A DNA stretch of 61,112 nucleotides from Chitinophaga niastensis (GTDB lineage: Bacteria > Bacteroidota > Bacteroidia > Chitinophagales > Chitinophagaceae), in assembly GCF_003014755.1 (NCBI RefSeq), contig NZ_PYAW01000012.1, positions 1 through 61,112 of the forward strand, in the 5' to 3' direction. Both the position numbers and the translations under genes were made by a program. Numbering within the stretch: position 1 is the first letter of the stretch; every line of letters starts with the position of its first letter. Positions 52,324-61,054 of the stretch are shown in pieces. A model generated the notes under the pieces. The model saw only the letters and a list, made by a program, of their open reading frames with translations, had not been told where the DNA came from and did not search any database.

Positions 52324-54964
52324 CTTAGTAAATCGATTATTACTGTACGTCTTCAGCTTTATCCTGCTATTATTGCCGGCACTGTCACTGCGCGCACAAA
52401 GCAGTACAGACGACCCCTTACAGCAGTCTTACACTCCTCCGGCCAAACAGGGCACTATTCTCTTTTATATCCAGGACATACAACGGAAAACGGGTATTAA
52501 TATCTCTTACAGTTCCAACTTCCTGCACCTGAATAAAAAAGTACAGCTCAATGGCACGGAACATACCACCGGCGCGGTATTTAGCACTATACTGCAAGGT
52601 ACCGGCATTCAGACAGCCGCATTGAACGGTAAAATATTTCTGCTACGCGAAAACTCTCAAATCCAATACTATACCATCAGCGGCTTTGTAAAAGAAGCCG
52701 GCAGTAACGAACTTATCATCGGCGCATCTATTTATGACCCGATAACCCGTAAAGGTACCGTGAGCAATGCCTATGGGTTTTATAGCTTACAAGTACCTGA
52801 TAGCTGTACCAGTGTTGTGTTTTCACATGTCGGCTATGAAACGGTGCTGCAGCATTTACCCCCACCGGACGAAGGACAGCTGGACATCCATATGGAGATC
52901 CGGAATATCCTGCAAACAGTAGTGGTAAATGGTGAAAAAGAGGCCGGTACTTCACAGCCGGGATATATCAACATGCCGGTAGGATACGTATCCAGTTTCC
53001 CGGCATTGCTGGGAGAAAAAGATGTATTAAAATCATTACAACTGTACCCGGGTGCCAGTAGTTCACTCGAAAGCAGCAGTAACCTGTTGATCAGAGGTGG
53101 CGGGTCCGATCAGAACCTGTACCTCCTGGATGGGGTACCACTATATCATACCGGTCATCTCTTCGGACTATTTTCTATTTTTAACGGAGATGCTGTAAAA
53201 GATGTGTCTTTATACAAAGATGCCTTCCCGGCACGCTATGGTGGCCGTTTATCATCTGTCGTGGATATTCGTACCAAAGATGGCAATATGAAGGAATGGC
53301 ATGGCAGCACCACCGTAAGCCCGGTATCTGCCAGCATTTTACTGGAAGGACCTATTGTAAAAGATAAAAGCTCTGTATCCCTATCCGTTCGCAGATCCCT
53401 CGTGGACGCGCTATACGGCCGTGAATGGCTCAAAGATTATGGCAAGTATTACCTCTATGATGTAAACTTCAAACTAAACCAGATCATCAATAATAGAAAC
53501 AGGATCTACGTTAGTTTTTACAAGGGACAGGATAAAATGTTTATCAGGAGTGAAAATCCGGTGATCCAGCTATTCGATGACTATTCTTTTAACTGGAGTA
53601 ATATAACCGCCGCCCTGAAGTGGACACGGGTAATCAACCCTCGTATATTTTCCAATACCACAGCCACTTATAGTCGTTTTTACAATGTCTTCTCCCAAAA
53701 TTCTATTATTCCCCTCTCCTTCAATGACTCACTGTTTGTGAAGGGTAAAGGTTTTTCCAGGGTGAGAGATATTGCTGTAAGAAATGAAACAGAATATGCG
53801 ATCAGCAATGCGCAGCATTTATCGTTTGGCGGTGGTTATACCTATCATAACTTTGCACCTACGGCCTACAGTACCAATATTTCTGCCGGCGAAGCTACCA
53901 AGCGACAGTCACCCCGTTATTATATGTCTGAGGTAACAGCTTATGCAGAAGATGAACTCAGTTTACTGAATGACCGGCTGATCATCAGGCCCGGTTTGCA
54001 TTTCGGAGCACTGGTACAAAGCAGTTCATTTTATGCCAGTGCACAGCCACGCCTCATGATGCGCTGGCAACTGCCCCATTCGCAATTTATACAGGCTTCC
54101 TTTTCTAAAATGACCCAGTTTGTGCACCAACTGACCACCCCTGTTATCAATCTGCCTACAGACCTATGGGTGCCCAGTACCAGTAATATTAAGCCTGAAC
54201 ACGCATTTTCATATAGTCTGGCTTACCAGAAGCAATGGGGAAGCCAATGGCGCTTCAATACAAACCTATACTATAAACGATTAAAGGATATTGTTACCAC
54301 CAATACGGTGCTGAATATTTTTGATAACTCAGACCTCTGGGAGAAAAAAGTAATTGCCGGCAATGGCTATAATTATGGTAGTGAACTACTGGTAGAAAAA
54401 ACACAAGGTAAGCTGACGGGCATTTTCTCGTATACCTTATCATGGGCCTGGCGACAGTTTGATCGCATAAACGGCGGAAAAATGTACCCCTATAAAGAAG
54501 ACCGGCGGCATAATCTTTCGTTGGCACTGAAGTACAGGATCAAGCCGAACTGGAATGTATCTGCCTCCTGGAAATTTGCTTCCGGCGCACCTTTTACGTT
54601 GCCGGCACAAATATTTCCTGACTTCGACTGGGGTCGTAATATCCAGGGATACCTGGATGAACGTTATTCCCCTTTCTCCAACAGCCAGGTTAATTATTTA
54701 CCCTACATTGCCAGGCTTAATAATTACCGGCTGCATGCAGTTCATCACCTGGATTTGGGCACCACTGTATACCTGGGCTATAAACGGCGCTTTCAGCATG
54801 TAATCACTGCAGGGGTATACAATATATACAACCGTAGTAATCCTTTTATTGTAAGCTTTGATCAGTTTTCCTTCTTCAATTTCAACGAAATATATCCGTT
54901 ACAGTTATATCAATATAGCATATTCAGAACGTTACCATATCTCAGTTATACTTTCAAATTTTAA
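52256..54964 (+). CDS. TonB-dependent receptor with STN-like domain (DUF4249 partner)
   Basis: The start is uncertain. The frame is open from 52175, but the real signal peptide (LLLYVFSFILLLLPALSLRAQ) begins only near 52340. ATG 52256 or TTG 52271, both inside the FecR gene, are the best candidates; I list ATG 52256 (about 902 residues). Domains in order: STN-like (GTILFYIQDIQRKTGINISY), carboxypeptidase-regulatory-like (YTISGFVKEAGSNELIIGA), plug (SNLLIRGGGSDQNLYLLDG, DAFPARYGGRLSSVVDI) and barrel ending SYTFKF. It is not SusC-length. The STN-like domain and FecR/sigma neighbours suggest surface signalling. The next gene, 2 bases on, encodes its DUF4249 lipoprotein. Confidence 0.9.
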   Translation: MNYNYCLVSTTNKKAIPSSSASSLVNRLLLYVFSFILLLLPALSLRAQSSTDDPLQQSYTPPAKQGTILFYIQDIQRKTGINISYSSNFLHLNKKVQLNGTEHTTGAVFSTILQGTGIQTAALNGKIFLLRENSQIQYYTISGFVKEAGSNELIIGASIYDPITRKGTVSNAYGFYSLQVPDSCTSVVFSHVGYETVLQHLPPPDEGQLDIHMEIRNILQTVVVNGEKEAGTSQPGYINMPVGYVSSFPALLGEKDVLKSLQLYPGASSSLESSSNLLIRGGGSDQNLYLLDGVPLYHTGHLFGLFSIFNGDAVKDVSLYKDAFPARYGGRLSSVVDIRTKDGNMKEWHGSTTVSPVSASILLEGPIVKDKSSVSLSVRRSLVDALYGREWLKDYGKYYLYDVNFKLNQIINNRNRIYVSFYKGQDKMFIRSENPVIQLFDDYSFNWSNITAALKWTRVINPRIFSNTTATYSRFYNVFSQNSIIPLSFNDSLFVKGKGFSRVRDIAVRNETEYAISNAQHLSFGGGYTYHNFAPTAYSTNISAGEATKRQSPRYYMSEVTAYAEDELSLLNDRLIIRPGLHFGALVQSSSFYASAQPRLMMRWQLPHSQFIQASFSKMTQFVHQLTTPVINLPTDLWVPSTSNIKPEHAFSYSLAYQKQWGSQWRFNTNLYYKRLKDIVTTNTVLNIFDNSDLWEKKVIAGNGYNYGSELLVEKTQGKLTGIFSYTLSWAWRQFDRINGGKMYPYKEDRRHNLSLALKYRIKPNWNVSASWKFASGAPFTLPAQIFPDFDWGRNIQGYLDERYSPFSNSQVNYLPYIARLNNYRLHAVHHLDLGTTVYLGYKRRFQHVITAGVYNIYNRSNPFIVSFDQFSFFNFNEIYPLQLYQYSIFRTLPYLSYTFKF

Positions 54965-54966
54965 TA

Positions 54967-55992
54967 ATGAAGTATCTGTTTAAATTATTGCCTGTTATGT
55001 GTGCGGTTGTTCTTATGGGATGTGAACAGCAATTACCGGTACCGCCTAATAGTGCCAAGCCCAGAACCGTAGTATATAGTGAGCTGATAGCCGGTAGTCA
55101 GGCAGAAGTGCGCGTCGGTAAAAGTAAACCGGTAGCCCCGGGTGTTGACAATCAATTTGACCTCGTAGAAAATGCGACAGTCCAATTGATGGATAAAAAC
55201 GGGCAAATTCTGGAAACTTTAAGCTACGTACGGGATCCCAGCAACGCGATGAGCGTTTACAAAGGCAAGCTGATACTCGAATCTGCTAAAAATTATAAAG
55301 TACAGGTGTTGGTACCGGAAATGAAACCCGTTACAGCTATGGCCTCGATTCCGCCCCCATTCAAAGTGGAGCTGACTGACACGCTCCGTACCCTCCTCAA
55401 TGGCAGGCCGGTATTGCGTTTTCATTTTGACATATCTCCTTTACCAGGTGTGCGTCAATACCTGGTGATGGAGGCACTGAAACAAAGTGTGTCTTTAGAT
55501 ACCTTCTTTACCTACCATGGGGTGCGTTATCACAAAGCTGAACACAGTGATCTCTACGATCAGGTGAAAAATGATCCTAGTGTTACTATCAGCAAAGACA
55601 GCATCTTCCTGAATGATTATCTCCGCATCCCCTGTTATACACAGGATGAAAATGCAGATAATAACCAGATAGGCGGATTGAATGAAAATTACAACAGCAT
55701 CCTGTTTACACAAATGGGCAGACCCTTATCTACTAATTTTTACATCAATGCCACTGCGCTGATCTCCAGTCCTGCGGAAGCAATTGCACCCGTTGGACGT
55801 GTATTGGTTTACGTTAAATCTGTTTCCAAAGAATATTATGATTTCCTGCTCACTTATGAAAAAGTGAAACGCAACCCGGGACTTAATAGTCTTATACAAG
55901 CCATTCAGCTGAGAAGCAATACAACGGGAGGTTTGGGGGTTGTAGGCGGGTGTTACGAGAAGGTGTATTATTTGTATTACGATACATTGTAG
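54967..55992 (+). CDS. DUF4249 lipoprotein
   Basis: This 341-residue protein starts MKYLFKLLPVMCAVVLMGC with the lipid-bearing cysteine at residue 19, followed by a beta-rich region (RTVVYSELIAGSQAEVRVG, ATVQLMDKNGQILETLSYV) and a longer C-terminal part. DUF4249 proteins accompany shorter TonB receptors in Bacteroidota in the way SusD accompanies SusC and probably help in substrate capture or receptor gating (inference from genome context). The stop is followed three bases later by palindrome R6. Confidence 0.93.
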   Translation: MKYLFKLLPVMCAVVLMGCEQQLPVPPNSAKPRTVVYSELIAGSQAEVRVGKSKPVAPGVDNQFDLVENATVQLMDKNGQILETLSYVRDPSNAMSVYKGKLILESAKNYKVQVLVPEMKPVTAMASIPPPFKVELTDTLRTLLNGRPVLRFHFDISPLPGVRQYLVMEALKQSVSLDTFFTYHGVRYHKAEHSDLYDQVKNDPSVTISKDSIFLNDYLRIPCYTQDENADNNQIGGLNENYNSILFTQMGRPLSTNFYINATALISSPAEAIAPVGRVLVYVKSVSKEYYDFLLTYEKVKRNPGLNSLIQAIQLRSNTTGGLGVVGGCYEKVYYLYYDTL

Positions 55993-55995
55993 TGG

Positions 55996-56183
55996 TTGTC
56001 TTTCTCAGGATTAGACTGATTATGCTGATTACACTGATTTTATTTTTTTGATTATAAGAGATTAAAAAAGATTAGCGAAGATTAGAGCGGGTATTATTCG
56101 CTTTGATCTTCGCTAATCTTTTTATAATCAAAAAAATAAAATCAGTGTAATCAGCATAATCAGTCTAATCCTGAGAAAGACAA
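55996..56183. repeat. Composite palindrome R6 (family B, complete)
   Basis: The left arm begins TTGTCTTTCTCAGGATTAG and the right arm ends with its complement; about 60 bp pair perfectly before a 10-nt indel, then pairing resumes at GATTAGCGAAGAT. GATT recurs every 9 nt (GATTAGACT, GATTATGCT, GATTACACT). The element starts 3 bases after the DUF4249 stop and ends at the base next to the M1 peptidase stop. Confidence 0.95.
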
Positions 56184-58055
56184 TCATTTCACTTCATACA
56201 CATTATCCGCCTTATTTATATCCGCTACCCAGGTACTACCCAGTGTAACTTTTTTTATTTTTTTGGGAGATGGAAACGCGAGTGATAATGTTTTGTTCCC
56301 CTTTTCCCAGCAGGCAATGCTCTTGTGTATTTTGAAAGTACTGTTATCATCAAAAAGAATGGTAACGTCTACTGGCACAGGTTTGGTACCTTTGGAGATG
56401 ATATCTACCTTCCCTTGTTTTCCATTTTGTGTTACCTGGGCGATACCCAGATCGGGATAGCCGTTATCAAAGAACCAGCTTTTCCAGAACCAATCCATGT
56501 TTTTACCGGAGGCTGTATTCATGCAGTAAAAGAAGTCGTATGGTTGCGGATGTTTACCGTTCCATTGCGCCATATAATAGTGCAGGGCTTTGAGGAACAA
56601 GCTATCTCCCAACATATCTTTCACGTACAGGTAACCCAATGCCGGCTTGGGATAAGAGTTAGTCATGTAAGCTTCTGTAATTTGGTTGGAAGGTGTCATG
56701 ATAGGCAGGTCCTGTAATTTGCCGGCGATAGTGTTATAGGGTAGCATGCCATAATCATCTACAATAACACTGTCTATCAGTGGCGAAATAATCCATTCTC
56801 CGATTGTGGCCCAACCTTCATCCATCCAGGCATACATGGTTTCATTGGTACCCATGTAAAAAGGAAACAGGGTATGAAATACTTCATGGTCCGTCAGCTC
56901 AATTGCCTGTGCCTTATCCGCCAGGGGATTATCGTTTACCATCATTGGATATTCCATTTGATCCAGTCCGTCAAAAACGGTTTCATGGTTGTAAGGGAAC
57001 GGCCATTTAGGAAAATAGTGACTCATTTTATCAACTGTGATGCGGGCATAGCGTACCACGTCGAAGAAGTCGGCATGTGCTGCATTGAACGCTACATCTA
57101 CGCGGGTGCGTCTTTTGGTGGCAGCATCTACTTCCACGCTGGTAGCATTCCACATATAATGGTTGCTGCATGCAAAAGCAAAATCTGTGACGTTGGCGGC
57201 TTCAAAGCGCCAGGTATTGGTCGCATTATTTTTGGTGATGTTGCCGGCACGAATATCTGTGCTATCTATCACAGTAATGATGTCGTTACTTTTTTCAGCA
57301 GCAGCAATGCGTTGCAGATACTTGTCGTTGTACACTTCTGCGGTATTCTTCAAATCGCCGGTGGCCCATACCTGGTAATTACCGGGTACGGTGATGGCTA
57401 CACGAAAGTTGCTGAAGTCGTTGTAAAACTCCTGCGCACCGGTATAGGGAATACGATCCCACCCATTGATATCATCATACACCGCAATACGGGGGAAAAA
57501 GTAAGCCATAAAATACGCGCCGGTATCAATAGAACCGGTACGGATATGGGTATTTTCATTGAGGATGTACGAGAAATTGAGATCAATATGCATACTGTCG
57601 CCGGGATACAACTCCGGCACCGACAATGGCATGTTGGTACCCATGATACGTGGTGGCAGCACCTTTTCAGTACCATTGACCCGCAGGTTTTTAATGGCTA
57701 CCCCATCGTTGAGATCATCAGCACTGATAGTCATGCTTCTGATAGTCTCTTTTTGAAACAGGTTAGGGAACAACTTAAAGTTAACATCCCGTAAAGTGTC
57801 CGGACTATTGTTAACATACACAATCTGCTCTGCCCCGGAAACCTTGTTGGTAACAGGATCAAAGGCCACCTGTATATCATAACCAGCTTTGTTTTGCCAG
57901 TATTTATTACCAGGTGCGCCACTGTAAGCGCGGCTGTTTTTATCATATGCCTTTTTTATATTGACAGGCATATACAATGTTGTTTGCTGTGCGAATACCT
58001 GCTGCAAACCTATAAGCAGCAATAAACATAAAATACCGGATCTCTTCATAAACAA
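56184..58055 (-). CDS. Secreted M1-family (gluzincin) metallopeptidase
   Basis: This 623-residue protein has a signal peptide (to about FAQQ, residue 23), a beta-rich N-terminal domain and a gluzincin catalytic domain: HEVFH at 390-394 and Glu 413, exactly the HExxH-x18-E zinc site of the M1 family. The usual GAMEN exopeptidase motif is replaced by LDQMEYPMMV (~364-373), as in several Bacteroidota M1 proteins, so the specificity may differ from classical aminopeptidases. It is probably periplasmic. An alternative start two codons on (ATG 58049) is equally possible. Confidence 0.92.
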   Translation of the reverse strand: MFMKRSGILCLLLLIGLQQVFAQQTTLYMPVNIKKAYDKNSRAYSGAPGNKYWQNKAGYDIQVAFDPVTNKVSGAEQIVYVNNSPDTLRDVNFKLFPNLFQKETIRSMTISADDLNDGVAIKNLRVNGTEKVLPPRIMGTNMPLSVPELYPGDSMHIDLNFSYILNENTHIRTGSIDTGAYFMAYFFPRIAVYDDINGWDRIPYTGAQEFYNDFSNFRVAITVPGNYQVWATGDLKNTAEVYNDKYLQRIAAAEKSNDIITVIDSTDIRAGNITKNNATNTWRFEAANVTDFAFACSNHYMWNATSVEVDAATKRRTRVDVAFNAAHADFFDVVRYARITVDKMSHYFPKWPFPYNHETVFDGLDQMEYPMMVNDNPLADKAQAIELTDHEVFHTLFPFYMGTNETMYAWMDEGWATIGEWIISPLIDSVIVDDYGMLPYNTIAGKLQDLPIMTPSNQITEAYMTNSYPKPALGYLYVKDMLGDSLFLKALHYYMAQWNGKHPQPYDFFYCMNTASGKNMDWFWKSWFFDNGYPDLGIAQVTQNGKQGKVDIISKGTKPVPVDVTILFDDNSTFKIHKSIACWEKGNKTLSLAFPSPKKIKKVTLGSTWVADINKADNVYEVK

Positions 58056-58057
58056 AT

Positions 58058-58084
58058 AAAAAGCGCGTCCGTTAACGGGTACGC
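58058..58084 (-). terminator. Terminator at the methyltransferase end
   Basis: On the minus strand the stop codon region forms GCGT-AC-CCGTTAACGG-ACGC followed by GCTTTTTATTT. The hairpin includes the last codons and stop of the methyltransferase gene. Confidence 0.55.
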
Positions 58085-58695
58085 ATAAACGAACAAAAGG
58101 TAAAATGTTGAGTTGTATTGAATGGTGTGGTGTGTACTACTGCTGCACAATTCATTTTTTCAAATCCATGTTGCCATGTTATGGCCAGGGAATCTCCGCT
58201 ATAGCGTTGCACGGGCAGACCGCTGCATTTTTCAGGGCCCTGCAAGGAAAATGTGCCGATCACCGCATAACCACCCGGAGCAACCGCCTTGCGCGCTGCT
58301 GCAAGGTAGTGTTCCTGTGCTGCTGTTGTTGTTAAAAAATGGAAAGTGGCGCGGTCATGCCATAGCCCGTAGTTATGTTCCGGTGTAAAATCATTGATGT
58401 CGGCAACGATCCATTTCACTTTTCCGGCTGCGGCTCCCAGTCGCTGTTGTGCCTTTTCAATTGCTTTCTCTGAAATATCCAGCACTGTAATATCGGTGTA
58501 TCCTGCTGCCAGCAGATGGTCTACCAGTTTACTATCACCACCGCCAATATCTAAAATAGCCGTGTCTGATGGTAGCTGCAGGCTTTGAATGAAATGCAAT
58601 GACGTTTCCGGTATTTCCTGCGTCCAGCTCATTTCATTGGGTTGTTTGTTAGTATAGACTGTTTCCCAATGTGTTTTTCTATCCTTTTCTTCCAT
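58072..58695 (-). CDS. Class I SAM-dependent methyltransferase
   Basis: A 207-residue Rossmann-fold methyltransferase with motif I LDIGGGDSKLVDHLLAAG (~47-64), the acidic end of strand 2 (VLDISEKAIEKA) and motif VADINDF. The segment GPEKCSGLPVQRYSGDSL, with a conserved cysteine, is characteristic of a broadly distributed subgroup of uncertain substrate. It follows the small lipoprotein gene by 39 bases and precedes the M1 peptidase on the same strand. Confidence 0.9.
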   Translation of the reverse strand: MEEKDRKTHWETVYTNKQPNEMSWTQEIPETSLHFIQSLQLPSDTAILDIGGGDSKLVDHLLAAGYTDITVLDISEKAIEKAQQRLGAAAGKVKWIVADINDFTPEHNYGLWHDRATFHFLTTTAAQEHYLAAARKAVAPGGYAVIGTFSLQGPEKCSGLPVQRYSGDSLAITWQHGFEKMNCAAVVHTTPFNTTQHFTFCSFMRTR

Positions 58696-58734
58696 AGCAT
58701 TCCCTGTTTACATGAAAGTATCAAATGTAGGAAA

Positions 58735-59076
58735 TTACTGTGGAATATGTGTAGAGTCAGGCGGCAGGACGGTTGCCTTTGCACTGTCAACTATCACGTG
58801 TATGCTGTCTTTACGTGTAGCAGTACTATCGCCGGCTTTCTGGGGAAGGGGAATTGTTCGGGCAGTATTATGCCTTTTTGGGGTATAGGTAGAAACGTTG
58901 CCATTCCTTTCCATGTCCTTCATCGTTTTTTTATCAAACAGGTATTTGGGATGTTTCTCTGGTCGCAGGCCTCTGTCAAATTCTGCTTCCGCACCCATAG
59001 CGGGAGCCTGATATATTTTTTGAGAGGAATGGCAAGCCAGTAGCAGACTGCAGGCTGTTAACACCACGTATTTCAT
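58735..59076 (-). CDS. Small lipoprotein of unknown function
   Basis: A 113-residue protein starting MKYVVLTACSLLLACHSSQK; the lipobox LLAC places the acylated cysteine at residue 15. The mature part is polar, rich in Lys, Thr, Pro and Ser with no recognisable domain, and looks largely unstructured (GNVSTYTPKRHNTARTIPL, SATRKDSIHVIVDSAKA). It is divergent from the actin-like gene across a 263-base gap. Confidence 0.72.
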   Translation of the reverse strand: MKYVVLTACSLLLACHSSQKIYQAPAMGAEAEFDRGLRPEKHPKYLFDKKTMKDMERNGNVSTYTPKRHNTARTIPLPQKAGDSTATRKDSIHVIVDSAKATVLPPDSTHIPQ

Positions 59077-59219
59077 GCAAATGATGAATGAAGGTGAGTA
59101 TAGATACGGGGATGAGGGGGGACAAAGTTTAAAACGATGGAATGGCCTCTTTTATTATCAATGCAGCCCGTGGTGATTTTGAAATTAAACGCCGCTGTAT
59201 TAAATTTAACGTAAATTCA

Positions 59220-59250
59220 TTGTAAGTCATATCCTTATTTTCTAATATTT
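59220..59250 (+). promoter_or_regulatory. Possible promoter for the actin-like/bactofilin operon
   Basis: TTG at 59220-59222 is followed after 20 nt by TAATATTT, a partial match to TAnnTTTG. The leader would be about 80 nt. No other candidate in the 263-base gap is better. Confidence 0.3.
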
Positions 59251-59339
59251 TATATCTTTAACTAACTATTTCAATATCCCGATGGAAGCCCTCCTCCGGG
59301 GAGAACCGCGACCACATTCGTTATTATCAACAAAGCACT

Positions 59340-60419
59340 ATGAAAGTATCTACAACCAGCTTCCCAAGCGTTTTTGAAACGGCATTCGGGAACACAGAAA
59401 ATTCCAGTAAGGATTTGCTGAACGGACTAAAAATTAAAAAAGATGATGCCTGGTATCTCGTTGGCAATCTGGCCAAAAGAGGTGGGATTAATCCTGGCAG
59501 GGTGACCAATGCCTCTCCAACAGAAGAAGATTATGAAATCCTTTTTAAAGCTGCACTGTTAAACACCATCGATAAGGTACAGCAACCTATTGCGCTGACC
59601 ATGGGTTTTCCTTTTTCTACCTACAATATCTACAAAACTGCAGCAGAGCAATTTTTAAGCAAACGACATTTCCTCATTGATTACGATACACAAACCTACA
59701 ATACCAAAGGTTCTTTTAAAAAGGCCATGTTTGATATTGAGAAGTACGAAGTGATTCCGGAAATTGTGGGTGGTATTATTGGTTTGAAGAAAACCATCAA
59801 CGAGCCGCAATTAGATAATTTTATTGCTATCAGTTTCGGTTTTGGTACCATAGAAGGCGGCATGGCCACCGGCGATGGTTTGATACACCGAACCTGCTTC
59901 AGTTCTCATGGTATCCGTTATGCTATCAATAACCTTACCCGTGAGCTGAACCAGAAACATTACCTGGAAATGAAGAATGAGCACCAGGTAGATGATGCCT
60001 TTATGAAAGGATCTATCTTTACCAACCGCAAGCGCATTGATTTGCGCGATATGCGCAAAGGTGTGCTCACACAGTATTACAAGGAAGTAGTATCTCCGCT
60101 GATGCGTAGTTACTTTACTGATCTGGATTTTGAAACCTGTGAAAAGATCTACCTGATGGGTGGCGGCGCACACTACCGTGAGCTGACAGACGCCTTTGTA
60201 GAAGAATTCCGTGATTTCCTTCCGGTAGAAGTAGCACCGGAACCAGAAAAACTCATGAGTATTGGTTATCTCTATAATTCATTGCGGATTTCTGATAACA
60301 AGCCGCAAAGAAGTGTAGGGCTGGATCTTGGTAACGCCAGTTCTATCATATCCACTTTTGAAGAGGAGATATCACATACTATTCATCAGAACCCGAATCC
60401 CAATCCCTTAACCCTATAA
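59340..60419 (+). CDS. Actin-like ATPase (ALP/ParM-type), apparently circularly permuted
   Basis: A 359-residue actin-fold protein. From residue 1 it reads like archaeal/plasmid actin-like proteins just after their first two strands (TTSFPSVFE, then YLVGNLAKRGG, then QPIALTMGFPFSTYN). A phosphate-2-like loop is FIAISFGFGTIEGG (161-174), with Ser165 where Asp is usual. The adenosine motif is KIYLMGGGAHY (269-279) and a connect-2-like segment is KLMSIGYLYNSL (304-315). The phosphate-1 signature, normally at the N-terminus, appears at 324-337 as RSVGLDLGNASSII. Upstream in-frame sequence offers no other phosphate-1 motif. It probably binds ATP and forms filaments. A bactofilin gene follows 9 bases later, so a cytoskeletal role is more likely than plasmid segregation. 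Confidence 0.85.
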   Translation: MKVSTTSFPSVFETAFGNTENSSKDLLNGLKIKKDDAWYLVGNLAKRGGINPGRVTNASPTEEDYEILFKAALLNTIDKVQQPIALTMGFPFSTYNIYKTAAEQFLSKRHFLIDYDTQTYNTKGSFKKAMFDIEKYEVIPEIVGGIIGLKKTINEPQLDNFIAISFGFGTIEGGMATGDGLIHRTCFSSHGIRYAINNLTRELNQKHYLEMKNEHQVDDAFMKGSIFTNRKRIDLRDMRKGVLTQYYKEVVSPLMRSYFTDLDFETCEKIYLMGGGAHYRELTDAFVEEFRDFLPVEVAPEPEKLMSIGYLYNSLRISDNKPQRSVGLDLGNASSIISTFEEEISHTIHQNPNPNPLTL

Positions 60420-60428
60420 TTTGTTCAT

Positions 60429-60890
60429 GTGATCAATGTCAGACATTTTTTCCGAAATATAATTGTTCCCGGTGCTTTTCGTATTCCAAAAGCTGTATCC
60501 GTGAACGGCAGTATTGATGCCTCTATATCCGGTCGTATAGACGGTAACGTGAGAGGAGATGTAAAAACTACCGGTAAGCTGGTAGTTAGTGAAAATGCAA
60601 GTATACGTGGCCATATATACGCCACCGATCTGGTAGTGCATGGAAAAGTGTTTGGTGATGTGTACATCAGCAATAAAGCACATATCAGCAACAAAGCCTT
60701 TGTGAAAGGCGATGTAAACGCGATGGTACTTGAAATAGAAGAAGGTGCTGTGGTAGAAGGAGCTATCCGTAAAAATGTGCAGGTTGTACAAAAGGCGGAA
60801 ACGCTTGCTGAAACAGCAGAGAGGGAACCTAGCTCCACTCCTGCCGCTATTGCTCCTGATGAAGAGGAGCAATCGACCAGCTGGTTTTAG
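60429..60890 (+). CDS. Bactofilin
   Basis: This 153-residue protein uses a GTG start at 60429, since no ATG fits this frame upstream. Residues ~25-115 form the bactofilin right-handed beta-helix with Gly/Val/Ile-spaced turns (SVNGSIDASISGRIDGNV, GKLVVSENASIRGHIY, DLVVHGKVFGDVYISNK). A flexible, Glu/Ala/Pro-rich C-terminal tail follows. Bactofilins polymerise without nucleotide and organise cell shape or wall synthesis. Its coupling to an actin-like gene suggests the two filaments work together (inference). The stop is directly followed by palindrome R7. Confidence 0.93.
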   Translation: MINVRHFFRNIIVPGAFRIPKAVSVNGSIDASISGRIDGNVRGDVKTTGKLVVSENASIRGHIYATDLVVHGKVFGDVYISNKAHISNKAFVKGDVNAMVLEIEEGAVVEGAIRKNVQVVQKAETLAETAEREPSSTPAAIAPDEEEQSTSWF

Positions 60891-61035
60891 TCTTTCTCCC
60901 GATTAAACTGATTATACTGATTACCCTGATTTTATTTTTTTGATTATAAAAAGATTAGCGAAGATCAAAGCGAATAATACCCGCTCTAATCTTCGCTAAT
61001 CTTTTTTAATCTCTTATAATCATTGTTGTCCGGGA
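60891..61035. repeat. Composite palindrome R7 (family B, truncated right arm)
   Basis: It starts at the base after the bactofilin stop (TCTTTCTCCCGATTAAACTG). The 49-nt centre (GATTAGCGAAGATCAAAGCG onward) is the exact reverse complement of the centre of R6. The right arm pairs as far as AATCTCTTATAATCA and then lacks the 9-nt GATT block present on the left. Confidence 0.92.
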
Positions 61036-61054
61036 AAACTATAATTTAAAGAGC

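Noticed and set aside
56874..57794. 306-residue plus-strand frame opposite the M1 peptidase
   Set aside because: It is antisense to a gene with a complete zinc site and signal peptide; the frame shows no motif and is a coding shadow.
59340..60419. Plasmid partition system (ParM)
   Set aside because: No ParR-like gene, no direct-repeat centromere and no plasmid genes nearby; the next gene is a bactofilin and the surroundings are housekeeping.
60414..60872. 152-residue minus-strand frame opposite the bactofilin
   Set aside because: Shadow of the repetitive beta-helix coding sequence; no domain and no start signals.
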